A stretch of DNA of 13,730 nt from Leptolinea sp. UBA5366 (GTDB taxonomy: Bacteria > Chloroflexota > Anaerolineae > Anaerolineales > Anaerolineaceae), in assembly GCA_002407845.1 (NCBI GenBank), contig DHPK01000013.1, forward strand, positions 489 through 14,218, in the 5' to 3' direction. Every line of letters begins with the position of its first letter. Position 1 is the stretch's first letter. The notes beneath the pieces are model-generated. The model worked only from the letters and a program-made list of their open reading frames with translations. It was not told where the DNA came from and searched no databases. Both the position numbers and the translations under genes were made by a program. Below are positions 1 to 5,821 of this stretch, piece after piece.

Positions 1-111
1 CCCGATCGGCATCCCATAATCGATTCCTTTATGCCCGCTGGCATCGGTGAAGAGAGCGCCAAACGATTGGGTAACTGGATACTCTCCAGCAAATGGTTGA
101 TTCAAATTCAT
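1..111 (-). CDS. M23-family metallopeptidase, N-terminal fragment (gene leaves window)
   Basis: The minus strand is open from an ATG at 111 to the window edge (37 codons, no stop). The fragment reads FAGEYPVTQSFG and then HKGIDYGMPIG, which matches the start of LytM/M23 peptidase domains: a beta-strand with Q-x-F-G, then H-x-G-x-D with the first zinc ligands (H27, D31). Such enzymes cut peptide cross-links in peptidoglycan. There is no signal peptide; the peptidase fold starts almost at residue 1, which fits a phage-type lysin better than a secreted cell-wall enzyme. An AAAGGA ribosome site lies about 8 bases before the ATG. Only 2 bases separate it from the stop of the terminase gene, so the two are almost certainly co-transcribed. 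The second zinc-binding motif (HxH) lies outside the window, so activity cannot be judged. Confidence 0.72.
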   Translation of the reverse strand, partial: MNLNQPFAGEYPVTQSFGALFTDASGHKGIDYGMPIG

Positions 112-113
112 GA

Positions 114-1640
114 TTAATATCCTTTGTCCATCTCATTTAACGGGTCTCTGCCGGGGACAATCAGCGTTTCGCCCTTCCCCTGCCACAGTTTCTGATCCAG
201 TGCGGCTGACAGAGCGGCGCTCATTAACAGGTCGTCGTGGACGATTTCCCCGCTGAGTGGATCTCGCGTCCCAGCCGGTACGCCCCATTTCAGCCGTTTG
301 TCAATGCCGGTCAGAATTTCCGACTGGCAGCAGGCAAGTTCCCTGAAAAACTGCTGTTGAAATGCGATTTGGTCGGGATGCTCATTGTCAACTGGCTGCG
401 GTTCCTGCCAGCGGCAAGTGTCAATCATTGCCAGAAAATCCCAGCCAAGCCGGCTTTTTGATCCAGCGGTGAAAATAAAAGGCAGAATGCGGGTTGAGCC
501 CATTTTATGCATCAGGAAACTGGCAATACCGGCACCGATACCTGTGGCGTCAATAACGCTGTATTCAGGCTGCCAGCGCTGGATGAGGTCCAGCAGTCGC
601 ATGTTCTGGTCCGCCAGCGGGATGTTCAGCCAATGCAGCCGCCGGATCGGCTGCCAGACGATGCCATCATCCGAATTGCAGATGCGGCAAATCGTGACGG
701 CGGTCGCATCGCGGCGCTGCTCTTCCTGCTGATCGGGGGTCAGGCTGGTCTCGTCCGCGCCGGCGATGTCTATCAGCAGAATACAGCGCATCCCGGCTTC
801 AGGCTCGGACAGAAAACCATGATTTCCCTGCATTTTCCGAATCCGTTCGGGAGAAAACAAACTCGTCTGACCATTCAGTTCCTCGCTGAAATACTGAGTC
901 CGGATCAGCGGATGGTCTCTGCCAAGCCGTCTGACTTGCTCGCTGACAAATGCCTGGTAGGCTGGCACCTCCCGGAAAACAGTTTCGGCATTGATGCGAA
1001 AGACGCGCCGGTCGTTTCGATCGGGGTTTTCCGCTTTCAGCGCTGTCTGCATTTCGCGCGCCAGCAATGAGTCCGCTGTCCAGGCAGTTCCCCAGAAGAC
1101 CCGCGTCGCATTGCCGGCTGCTGCCATCGGTGCGATTTCATGCTCATACTTGGCAGGTCGAATGTCCTGAGCCTCGTCTAATTCAAGCAGCAGGGAAGCG
1201 GTTGCACCGACGATGTTACTTTCCGGCGAACCGCTCAGGAAGGTGATTGAAGCGTTGCCGATGCGGTAGATGTGTCCGGCTTCCTTCTTCCATAAATCCT
1301 TGGTGATGACGTTTCGCCGCAGCGTGCGTTCGAGCCTGCGCATGGCATTGATGCTTTGCGGCTTCCAGGTCGGGCTGATCTTGATAATCTCTCCGCCCTC
1401 CTGAGAAAAAACCGTCAGCAGATAGGTTTCTATCTGTGCCTGCAGCTCATTTTTGCCGCTCTGACGCGGAAACATCACCACGAAGGATTTTCCCTGCTGA
1501 TCCATCACGGACTTGACAATCTCTTCAGCCGCTTGCCGCTGGTAGTTTCGGAGGCGGATGCCGGAAGCTGCCGCGCTGAACAACGTAATATCCGCCAGCA
1601 GCTGCTGCATAACAGAGACGATTGAAAAGGTGCCGGTCAT
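114..1640 (-). CDS. Phage terminase large subunit (packaging ATPase/nuclease)
   Basis: 508 residues, a normal length for a large terminase (TerL), the motor that pumps DNA into phage heads and cuts it. Both domains look complete. ATPase: Walker A FPRQSGKNE (about 57-65), Walker B LLELDEAQD (151-159, with D155/E156), and a coupling-type motif VFWGTAW (181-187). RNase H-fold nuclease: three separated acidic positions, LLIDIAG (D291), SVIDATGIG (D364) and VHDDLL (D469/D470). No frameshift or missing key residue is seen, so the gene looks functional. The ATG at 1640 is preceded by AGGAAAAG at good spacing, 9 bases after the stop of the small upstream gene. The usual next gene in a phage is the portal protein, but here an M23 peptidase follows directly. 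It could belong to a prophage edge, a gene-transfer-agent-like remnant or a domesticated cassette. Confidence 0.88.
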   Translation of the reverse strand: MTGTFSIVSVMQQLLADITLFSAAASGIRLRNYQRQAAEEIVKSVMDQQGKSFVVMFPRQSGKNELQAQIETYLLTVFSQEGGEIIKISPTWKPQSINAMRRLERTLRRNVITKDLWKKEAGHIYRIGNASITFLSGSPESNIVGATASLLLELDEAQDIRPAKYEHEIAPMAAAGNATRVFWGTAWTADSLLAREMQTALKAENPDRNDRRVFRINAETVFREVPAYQAFVSEQVRRLGRDHPLIRTQYFSEELNGQTSLFSPERIRKMQGNHGFLSEPEAGMRCILLIDIAGADETSLTPDQQEEQRRDATAVTICRICNSDDGIVWQPIRRLHWLNIPLADQNMRLLDLIQRWQPEYSVIDATGIGAGIASFLMHKMGSTRILPFIFTAGSKSRLGWDFLAMIDTCRWQEPQPVDNEHPDQIAFQQQFFRELACCQSEILTGIDKRLKWGVPAGTRDPLSGEIVHDDLLMSAALSAALDQKLWQGKGETLIVPGRDPLNEMDKGY

Positions 1641-1649
1641 TAGCTTTTC

Positions 1650-1904
1650 CTAATCCGGCTTGCGCATTTCTGCCAATGCCTGCTGCAGCACACGATTCAG
1701 CTGGTTGAAATCAGCGCCTTCCGTTTTCCGCTGCTGTTCAATCAAACCAGCCAGCCGTGAGCAGGTCTTGCCCAGCATGTCGAGTAGTTTCAGTTGTTCA
1801 GCCAGTGAATGATCTTCCTCTGTCATGCGATAGACAGCATCCATCTGGCTGCCCAGCAGCGTAATTAGATCCGGGATTGTGTAAGTGCGCCTTGTTCTTG
1901 CCAC
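1650..1904 (-). CDS. Small helical protein, possible terminase small subunit
   Basis: 84 residues starting at GTG (1904), chosen because a perfect AGGAGG lies 7 bases upstream. The N-terminus is basic (ARTRRTYT), followed by a short segment that could be a DNA-binding helix (IPDLITLLGSQMDAVY). The rest is rich in heptad-like leucines (SLAEQLKLLDMLGKTCSRL) and ends in a charged helix, so the protein is probably all-helical and oligomeric. I do not recognise a family. Its position as first gene, 9 bases ahead of a large terminase, and its size and helical character make a small terminase subunit the most likely role; this is inference from context. TerS proteins are usually longer (about 100-180 residues), so it could instead be a short regulator or an unrelated phage protein. 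Confidence 0.6.
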   Translation of the reverse strand: MARTRRTYTIPDLITLLGSQMDAVYRMTEEDHSLAEQLKLLDMLGKTCSRLAGLIEQQRKTEGADFNQLNRVLQQALAEMRKPD

Positions 1905-1919
1905 GGTTGACCCTCCTAA

Positions 1920-1939
1920 ATTAGAAAATAAATTCTAAT
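1920..1939. promoter_or_regulatory. Perfect inverted repeat, candidate operator
   Basis: ATTAGAA-6-TTCTAAT is a perfect 7-bp inverted repeat with an AATAAA spacer. It lies between the predicted -10 of the minus-strand phage cassette and the ribosome site of its first gene, in the initially transcribed region, where a bound repressor would block transcription. It is AT-rich and has no T-tract, so it is a poor terminator. The operator role is inference. Confidence 0.4.
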
Positions 1940-1942
1940 AAA

Positions 1943-1972
1943 AGCATACCGAACGATGGATTGAAAGGTCAA
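1943..1972 (-). promoter_or_regulatory. Sigma-70-like promoter of the phage-type cassette
   Basis: On the minus strand TTGACC (1972-1967) and TATGCT (1948-1943) are separated by 18 bases. The -35 matches the consensus at 5 of 6 positions and the -10 at 4 of 6. Transcription would start near 1936, about 30 bases before the GTG at 1904. Confidence 0.5.
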
Positions 1973-2022
1973 CTCTCACAATAGGGAGGATTTCTCGAAA
2001 ATTTTACAATACCTTATCGGAA

Positions 2023-2052
2023 TTGAAACTTAAGTTACGCGGGGTGTGTAAT
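2023..2052 (+). promoter_or_regulatory. Sigma-70-like promoter of the CPBP protease gene
   Basis: TTGAAA (2023-2028) and TGTAAT (2047-2052) are 18 bases apart, each matching the consensus at 5 of 6 positions. An overlapping TAATAA (2049-2054) is an alternative -10. The start point would be near 2059, giving an untranslated leader of about 64 bases. It is divergent from the phage-cassette promoter. Confidence 0.45.
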
Positions 2053-2122
2053 AATAGTACATTGCGGGTATTCAGGGAAGAATTGATCCGCAGGAAGATC
2101 TTCAGGATCGGGAAAGGGAATA

Positions 2123-3172
2123 ATGATTTCTATTCACAATAACATCATGGTTCGAGAAGTTCGCAAAGCGAAATTCCAGCCTCATTTTCTTGTTCAGCTT
2201 TTAATATTTATCGGGTTATTTTTATTGGCTCAATTCGCTGGCGGTCTCTTGATTGGCGTGATTGCGGTCGGCTACATGATGAAGGTCAATCCGTCCCTGC
2301 TGGAATCGGGTGACGCCTCAACGATTCAGTCCGCAATCATGAACGGCATGAAGAATATGCCGGACTGGATGATGATTGTCACGCTCTTCCTGACTGCAAT
2401 TTCGATTGTTGTGTTTTTCATCTATTGCCGTTTTATCGAACGGCGGTCTTGGGCGTCGCTGGGGTTTATCAGGAAAAACTGGCTGAAAAATTATCTCAGC
2501 GGTTTTCTGATCGGCACGCTGCTGATCGGGCTGGCAGCGCTGATTGCCATGATTTTCGGCGGACTTAAGTTTGAAGGGTTCTCTGCGAATATTTCGTGGG
2601 TTGTCATCCTCTTTTACCTGATTGGCTTTATGATCCAGGGGATGAGCGAAGAAATTGTCCTGCGGGGTTATCTGATGATGTCGCTCAGCAATAAAATTCC
2701 GATGGCAATTGCGGTCGCCTTGAGCTCGGTCACCTTTGCCGCACTGCATTTAATGAATGAGGGCATCTCTATGATCGGGTTCGTGAACCTGATTCTGTTT
2801 GGCGTTTTCGCAGCGGTTTTTACTCTCAGAACGGATAATCTGTGGGGAATCGGAGCGGTGCATACAGCGTGGAACTTTGTTCAGGGAAGCATTCTGGGCG
2901 TGCTGGTCAGCGGTCAGCATCTGTCAACCCGTGTCCTGACGCTTTCGCCGGTCGAAGGCAAAACATTATTCAGCGGTGGTGCGTTTGGGCTCGAAGGCGG
3001 ATTGGCAGTCACTGCCGTCTATGTCGCAGCCATTCTGTTCCTGCTCTATTATCCGCAGAAACCACGGCCTGAAGTCGAAGAGGCGGTTGCGCTTGCAGCA
3101 GAAACAGCTGCCCCGGAACTGGAAATCACGGAAGCGATTGAATCCCAGCCAGCTTCAGAATCTGTAGAATAA
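2123..3172 (+). CDS. CPBP-family intramembrane metalloprotease (CAAX-protease-like)
   Basis: 349 residues, a hydrophobic polytopic membrane protein. Segments that look transmembrane lie near 23-53, 81-103, 124-147, 157-174, 192-208, 217-234 and 293-310. The three conserved motifs of the Abi/CAAX protease (CPBP, Rce1-like) family are present in order: EExxxR (E176, E177, R181), FxxxH (F205, H209) and HxxxN (H247, N251), which supply the active-site glutamate and metal-binding residues. Family members cleave membrane-associated peptides; bacterial ones work in bacteriocin self-immunity, bacteriocin maturation or unknown processes. The last 35 residues form a Glu/Ala-rich acidic tail outside the membrane. 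The ATG at 2123 has GGGAAAGGG just upstream. It stands alone between its own promoter and a strong terminator. The substrate cannot be deduced; its closeness to phage genes may be chance. Confidence 0.87.
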   Translation: MISIHNNIMVREVRKAKFQPHFLVQLLIFIGLFLLAQFAGGLLIGVIAVGYMMKVNPSLLESGDASTIQSAIMNGMKNMPDWMMIVTLFLTAISIVVFFIYCRFIERRSWASLGFIRKNWLKNYLSGFLIGTLLIGLAALIAMIFGGLKFEGFSANISWVVILFYLIGFMIQGMSEEIVLRGYLMMSLSNKIPMAIAVALSSVTFAALHLMNEGISMIGFVNLILFGVFAAVFTLRTDNLWGIGAVHTAWNFVQGSILGVLVSGQHLSTRVLTLSPVEGKTLFSGGAFGLEGGLAVTAVYVAAILFLLYYPQKPRPEVEEAVALAAETAAPELEITEAIESQPASESVE

Positions 3173-3192
3173 TTAAGCAGCGATTTTCAAAC

Positions 3193-3228
3193 AAACTGTC
3201 CACTGTGATTTACAGCGGACAGTTTTTT
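3193..3228 (+). terminator. Rho-independent terminator after the CPBP protease gene
   Basis: AAACTGTCC (3193-3201) pairs with GGACAGTTT (3217-3225). Inside, CTGT/ACAG extends the stem past one mismatch to a 5-base GATTT loop. The stem runs into six T residues (3223-3228). It starts about 20 bases after the TAA of the protease gene. Confidence 0.9.
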
Positions 3229-3403
3229 GTTTCAGGAATACGCTTATTTGTCCATAAAATCTTTTCTTCAGGAAACGGGTTGAACGTATTCTGATGCATA
3301 TGAATCCTACGAGCTATGCTGCCTAATTCCAATGTCTCCCTTCTTACTCTCTTTCTTTCCTCACTCTGCACGGTTTCATTTTTCTTTTCCATCCATCCCC
3401 CTC
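3229..3403. other. Short spacer between two facing terminators, no gene supported
   Basis: About 175 bases, with its right half very rich in C and T on the plus strand. A 60-codon minus-strand frame (3210-3392) runs into the protease terminator, resembles no protein I know, and has its purine-rich GAGGGGG only 4 bases from the ATG. I see no promoter, RNA gene or repeat here; it is most simply a buffer between convergent transcription units. Confidence 0.5.
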
Positions 3404-3435
3404 AAACAAAAACACCCAGCTGTCGCAGCCGGGTG
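3404..3435 (-). terminator. Rho-independent terminator of the secreted-paralog unit
   Basis: On the minus strand CACCCGGCTG pairs with CAGCTGGGTG around a 3-base CGA loop; 9 Watson-Crick pairs plus one G-T pair (3413-3435). TTTTTGTTTG follows directly. It lies about 27 bases after the stop of the 3463-4146 gene and faces the protease terminator, so both units are closed. Confidence 0.9.
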
Positions 3436-3462
3436 CCATAAATGCTTTTCCTTGATTAATTA

Positions 3463-4146
3463 TTAGTCGATGACGAACAGCTCAACCTCTTCAAACGTGC
3501 AGCGGGTGCCGTAGTCTTTGTTGGTGCCGGAAACCACGACATAGGCAAGATAGCCCGGGTCTGTCAGCAGCACGTTCGATGCTTCATGGACGATTGCATC
3601 ATCGATCATAATTGCGATATTCCCGCCTTCTGCTGCCAGCGTGAAATACACGCTGCCGGAAGTGCTGTGGCTGGAGTATTGCTTCTTTCCGTAAGACAGC
3701 CATTGCCCTGCCTTATAGCCATTAATATAAGTAAACCCATCCAGCGCAAGATTCGCTTTCATATGGTTATCAGAATCCTGTTCGCGAAAAACGAAGCCGC
3801 AGCCCGAATCCGACCATTGCGGTGTGTCGCTGGCAGAATTCCAAGAGACTTTCGTTCGGATCACAAAGTCGCTGACTTGCGTTTCAGCCAATGATTCCCA
3901 CTGGTACCAATACATCTGAGCCCATTCTCCGACATAATCATCTGCAAAAAAGTAGGTGCCTTCATCAGTGGAGAGGATTCCTTCATCCTCATAGAGGTAG
4001 GTGACAATATCGATAAAATCTTCCGAAATGTCTCTCTTCTCTTCCTCTGATTCGACTTCAACGATGTCTTGGGCAAAAACCATTCCGCTGGTCAGAACGA
4101 CTGCCAGAAGAGTGAAGATGATTGCCAGAAGTGCTTGTTTTTTCAT
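3463..4146 (-). CDS. Secreted protein, probable concanavalin-A/LamG-like domain (paralog 1)
   Basis: I place the start at the ATG at 4146 (227 residues): it gives a clean signal peptide and has AAAGGAAAGGGG just upstream, while a longer frame back to 4263 would bury the signal. Residues 1-25 are KK, a hydrophobic core (ALLAIIFTLLAVVL) and a likely cleavage site MVFA-QD. The mature protein is acidic with a Glu-rich start (about 28-45). The second half alternates beta-strand-like segments: DFVIRTKVSW (93-102), CGFVFREQD (116-124), IAIMIDDAIVHE (177-188) and FEEVELFVID at the C-terminus. This resembles jelly-roll LamG or glycoside-hydrolase-16/DUF1080-like domains, usually carbohydrate binding, but no catalytic residues can be named. 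It shares these blocks with the 4271-4927 gene upstream, so the two are tandem paralogs 124 bases apart. Function is unknown. Confidence 0.75.
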   Translation of the reverse strand: MKKQALLAIIFTLLAVVLTSGMVFAQDIVEVESEEEKRDISEDFIDIVTYLYEDEGILSTDEGTYFFADDYVGEWAQMYWYQWESLAETQVSDFVIRTKVSWNSASDTPQWSDSGCGFVFREQDSDNHMKANLALDGFTYINGYKAGQWLSYGKKQYSSHSTSGSVYFTLAAEGGNIAIMIDDAIVHEASNVLLTDPGYLAYVVVSGTNKDYGTRCTFEEVELFVID

Positions 4147-4270
4147 GCGAAACCCCTTTCCTTTCGATCCTTCGTTTATCACAAATTTATTTTTATCAGC
4201 TGAGCCGAAGTGCCAAACCCCAACTACAAGATTTGATTTGAACGATGCATACTGGAGCATCATTCAACAA

Positions 4271-4927
4271 TTATTTCAGCACGAGCAGCTCAGTTTCTTC
4301 AAATTTGCAGCGGATAGCGGCGGCATCAGCCGGCGTTCCATTTAGAATTGCGTACCCCAGATTTCCCGGCTCCGTCCAGACAATGTCAGTCAGCTTTGTC
4401 ACCAGCTTCCCATCGACCAGTACCGCGACAGTTCTGCCGTTCGCTGCAATCGTTAAGGTTGCGCTGCTCACAGCGTTCGGTTCTGCGAACTTTCCATTCG
4501 GATTTTCAAGGATCCTCCCTTGAAAATCGCCATCCGTTATGACCGATCCGTCTAATCCGAGGAATGTCCTCAGATAATTTTGCGGATCCTGTTCGCGGAA
4601 AACAAAGCCGTAGCCAAACGCATCGGGTTTGGGCAGCTTGTCAGATGCCTGCCAGCTCACCTTGCTGCGGATGACGAAATCCGTGACAGGTGTGCCTGAG
4701 ATGCTGGTGGATGTGAAGGGTTCTGAGCCGTCTGGCACAAGTTCGAAATCTTCAGCTGAATAAAAGGCGCCTTCCTTGCTTGTCAATAATTTCTCTTCGA
4801 GGAGTAAGAAATCGATCTCTTTCAAAAATTCAGCACTCGTCTCTTTTCCCTGAGCTTCAGCAGGGACGATAGTCGGAATGCAGAAAAGCAGAAGAATTGA
4901 AAGGCTGAGGAGTAAACTTTTTTTCAT
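4271..4927 (-). CDS. Secreted protein, probable concanavalin-A/LamG-like domain (paralog 2)
   Basis: 218 residues from the ATG at 4927 (AGGA 7 bases upstream). The N-terminus MKKSLLLSLSILLLFC with cleavage around AEA-QG (23-26) is a signal peptide; LLFC is not a good lipobox, so a soluble or wall-bound secreted protein is more likely than a lipoprotein. It matches the 3463-4146 product block by block: DFVIRSKVSW (83-92), YGFVFREQD (106-114), LGLDG (123-127), VAVLVDGKLV (167-176), EPGNLGYAILNG (186-197) and RCKFEETELLVL (206-217). Spacing between blocks is conserved apart from short indels. The fold is probably a beta-sandwich; any ligand is unknown. No terminator is visible between the two genes, so they may be co-transcribed. 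I see no convincing promoter upstream. Confidence 0.75.
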   Translation of the reverse strand: MKKSLLLSLSILLLFCIPTIVPAEAQGKETSAEFLKEIDFLLLEEKLLTSKEGAFYSAEDFELVPDGSEPFTSTSISGTPVTDFVIRSKVSWQASDKLPKPDAFGYGFVFREQDPQNYLRTFLGLDGSVITDGDFQGRILENPNGKFAEPNAVSSATLTIAANGRTVAVLVDGKLVTKLTDIVWTEPGNLGYAILNGTPADAAAIRCKFEETELLVLK

Positions 4928-4988
4928 AATCAGTCCTGTAGAATCTTAATTCCAGCTGTAAACAAATAGATGCCAATAAAAAATAAGA

Positions 4989-5026
4989 CAAAACAATAAT
5001 AATAAAGAGGGATTAAAAAATCCCTC
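4989..5026 (-). terminator. Rho-independent terminator overlapping the stop of the 96-aa gene
   Basis: GAGGGATT (5007-5014) and AATCCCTC (5019-5026) form a perfect 8-bp stem around 4 bases. On the minus strand it is followed by TTTATTATTATTGTTTTG. The TAA stop of the upstream gene (5015-5013) sits in the loop and stem edge, so a ribosome finishing translation would cover the hairpin. The T-tract is interrupted by A residues, so termination may be partial. Confidence 0.75.
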
Positions 5027-5303
5027 CGACATCCCGCCAGCTGGCCTCAAGATGAGCGCCAAGTTCTTTCCCCAATTTCTTCGAGATCTTTTTAACGCGG
5101 TCTTCCATTAAAGGAACACCGCCAATTTCGAAGAATCTTTCTCCGATTTCCCGCGCCTGGACACTGCGGCAGTTTTTATCGAAAAGCCCTCCCGGTCTTT
5201 CTGAAAGAAAGCCCTCTTTTTTGCCGACCGTTTCCAGCAGATCCGTCAGCCGCGAAACTTCATCATTGTATTTTGAAGGAAATTTTTTACGAAAGAAACA
5301 CAT
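5013..5303 (-). CDS. Small cytoplasmic protein of unknown function (96 aa)
   Basis: Start set at the ATG at 5303, because GGGAAGGG lies about 6 bases upstream; the frame opens further to an ATG at 5360, but that one has no clear ribosome site. The product begins MCFFRKKFPSKYNDEV and has no signal peptide or membrane segment. Basic and acidic residues alternate through helical-looking stretches: VSRLTDLLETVGKKEGF, then a turn-rich SERPGGLFDKNCRSV, then QAREIGERFFEIGG and RVKKISKKLGKELGAHLEASW. Two cysteines (residues 2 and 45) are present, without a metal-binding pattern. The clear ribosome site, codon use like its neighbours and own terminator support a real gene. I recognise no family. It is divergent from the RidA gene, with 127 bases between the starts. 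Confidence 0.65.
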   Translation of the reverse strand: MCFFRKKFPSKYNDEVSRLTDLLETVGKKEGFLSERPGGLFDKNCRSVQAREIGERFFEIGGVPLMEDRVKKISKKLGKELGAHLEASWRDVGGIF

Positions 5304-5367
5304 ATTGCACCCTTCCCGCCGATGTGAAACCTCTCTTCGAAGCCATTCAGATATCAGCATGGTAAAA

Positions 5368-5396
5368 TTGCTACAATGTTAATCTTATCAGATAAT
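5368..5396 (+). promoter_or_regulatory. Sigma-70-like promoter of the RidA/glycan operon
   Basis: TTGCTA (5368-5373) and GATAAT (5391-5396) are exactly 17 bases apart; the -10 matches the consensus at 5 of 6 positions and the -35 at 4 of 6. Transcription would start near 5403, so the ATG at 5395 cannot be the RidA start and the ATG at 5431 is favoured. Confidence 0.6.
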
Positions 5397-5430
5397 GCCC
5401 GGCTTTGCCGAGGTGAAGAGAGAAAATAAA

Positions 5431-5817
5431 ATGAATCAGAAAAAAGTTATTATCGCAGAAAAAGCTCCTAAGGCGATCGGTCCCTACTCCGCAGCGATTG
5501 CATTTGGCAACCTTGTATTTACTTCCGGACAGCTTGGAATTCTGCCTGAAACAGGCGAACCGGCAGGGGAAGAGATCAAGAGCCAAACCCGGCAGGCGCT
5601 TCTGAACGTCAAAGCCGTTCTGGAAGCAGCCGGAACTGACTTGCAGCATGTTCTCAAAACAACGGTCTTTTTGCGCGATATGAATGACTTCTCAGCCATG
5701 AACGAAATTTACGCTGAGTTTTTCACAGAAAACCATCCCGCCCGTTCTGCCGTGCAGGTTGCGAAACTGCCAAAGGGACTGGCTGTCGAAATTGAGGTCA
5801 TTGCTGCCCTCAGCTGA
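5431..5817 (+). CDS. ridA: RidA family enamine/imine deaminase
   Basis: 128 residues, the standard length of the RidA (YjgF/YER057c/UK114) family. These trimeric proteins hydrolyse reactive 2-aminoacrylate-type enamines and imines released by PLP enzymes, protecting the cell from damage. Family signatures: KAPKAIGPYSAA (11-22), VFTSGQLG (29-36), ALLNVKAVLEAAG (56-68), VLKTTVFLRDM (74-84), PARSAVQVAKLP (103-114) and VEIEVIA (119-125). The key arginine (R105) and conserved glutamate (E120) are both present, so it is probably an active deaminase and not one of the divergent subfamilies. The ATG at 5431 follows a GAGGTGAAGAGAG purine stretch; a longer frame from 5395 is ruled out if the promoter is right. 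It is the first gene of the operon, 4 bases ahead of a glycosyltransferase, an unusual partner. Confidence 0.93.
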   Translation: MNQKKVIIAEKAPKAIGPYSAAIAFGNLVFTSGQLGILPETGEPAGEEIKSQTRQALLNVKAVLEAAGTDLQHVLKTTVFLRDMNDFSAMNEIYAEFFTENHPARSAVQVAKLPKGLAVEIEVIAALS

Positions 5818-5821
5818 CACT

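Noticed and set aside
507..1070. Plus-strand frame of 187 codons inside the terminase gene
   Set aside because: It lies opposite a terminase with all motifs intact, has no ribosome site and shows no protein family features.
3210..3392. Minus-strand frame of 60 codons between the two facing terminators
   Set aside because: Its end lies inside the protease terminator, it has no recognisable domain, and its purine-rich site is too close to the ATG. No promoter is seen.
4147..4263. Longer N-terminus for secreted paralog 1 starting at 4263
   Set aside because: It would place the signal peptide at residue 40 and ignore the strong AAAGGAAAGGGG site before the ATG at 4146; paralog 2 also starts directly with its signal peptide.
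5395..5430. Longer RidA N-terminus from the ATG at 5395
   Set aside because: The codon overlaps the predicted -10 element and lies upstream of the expected transcript start; the family N-terminus fits the ATG at 5431.
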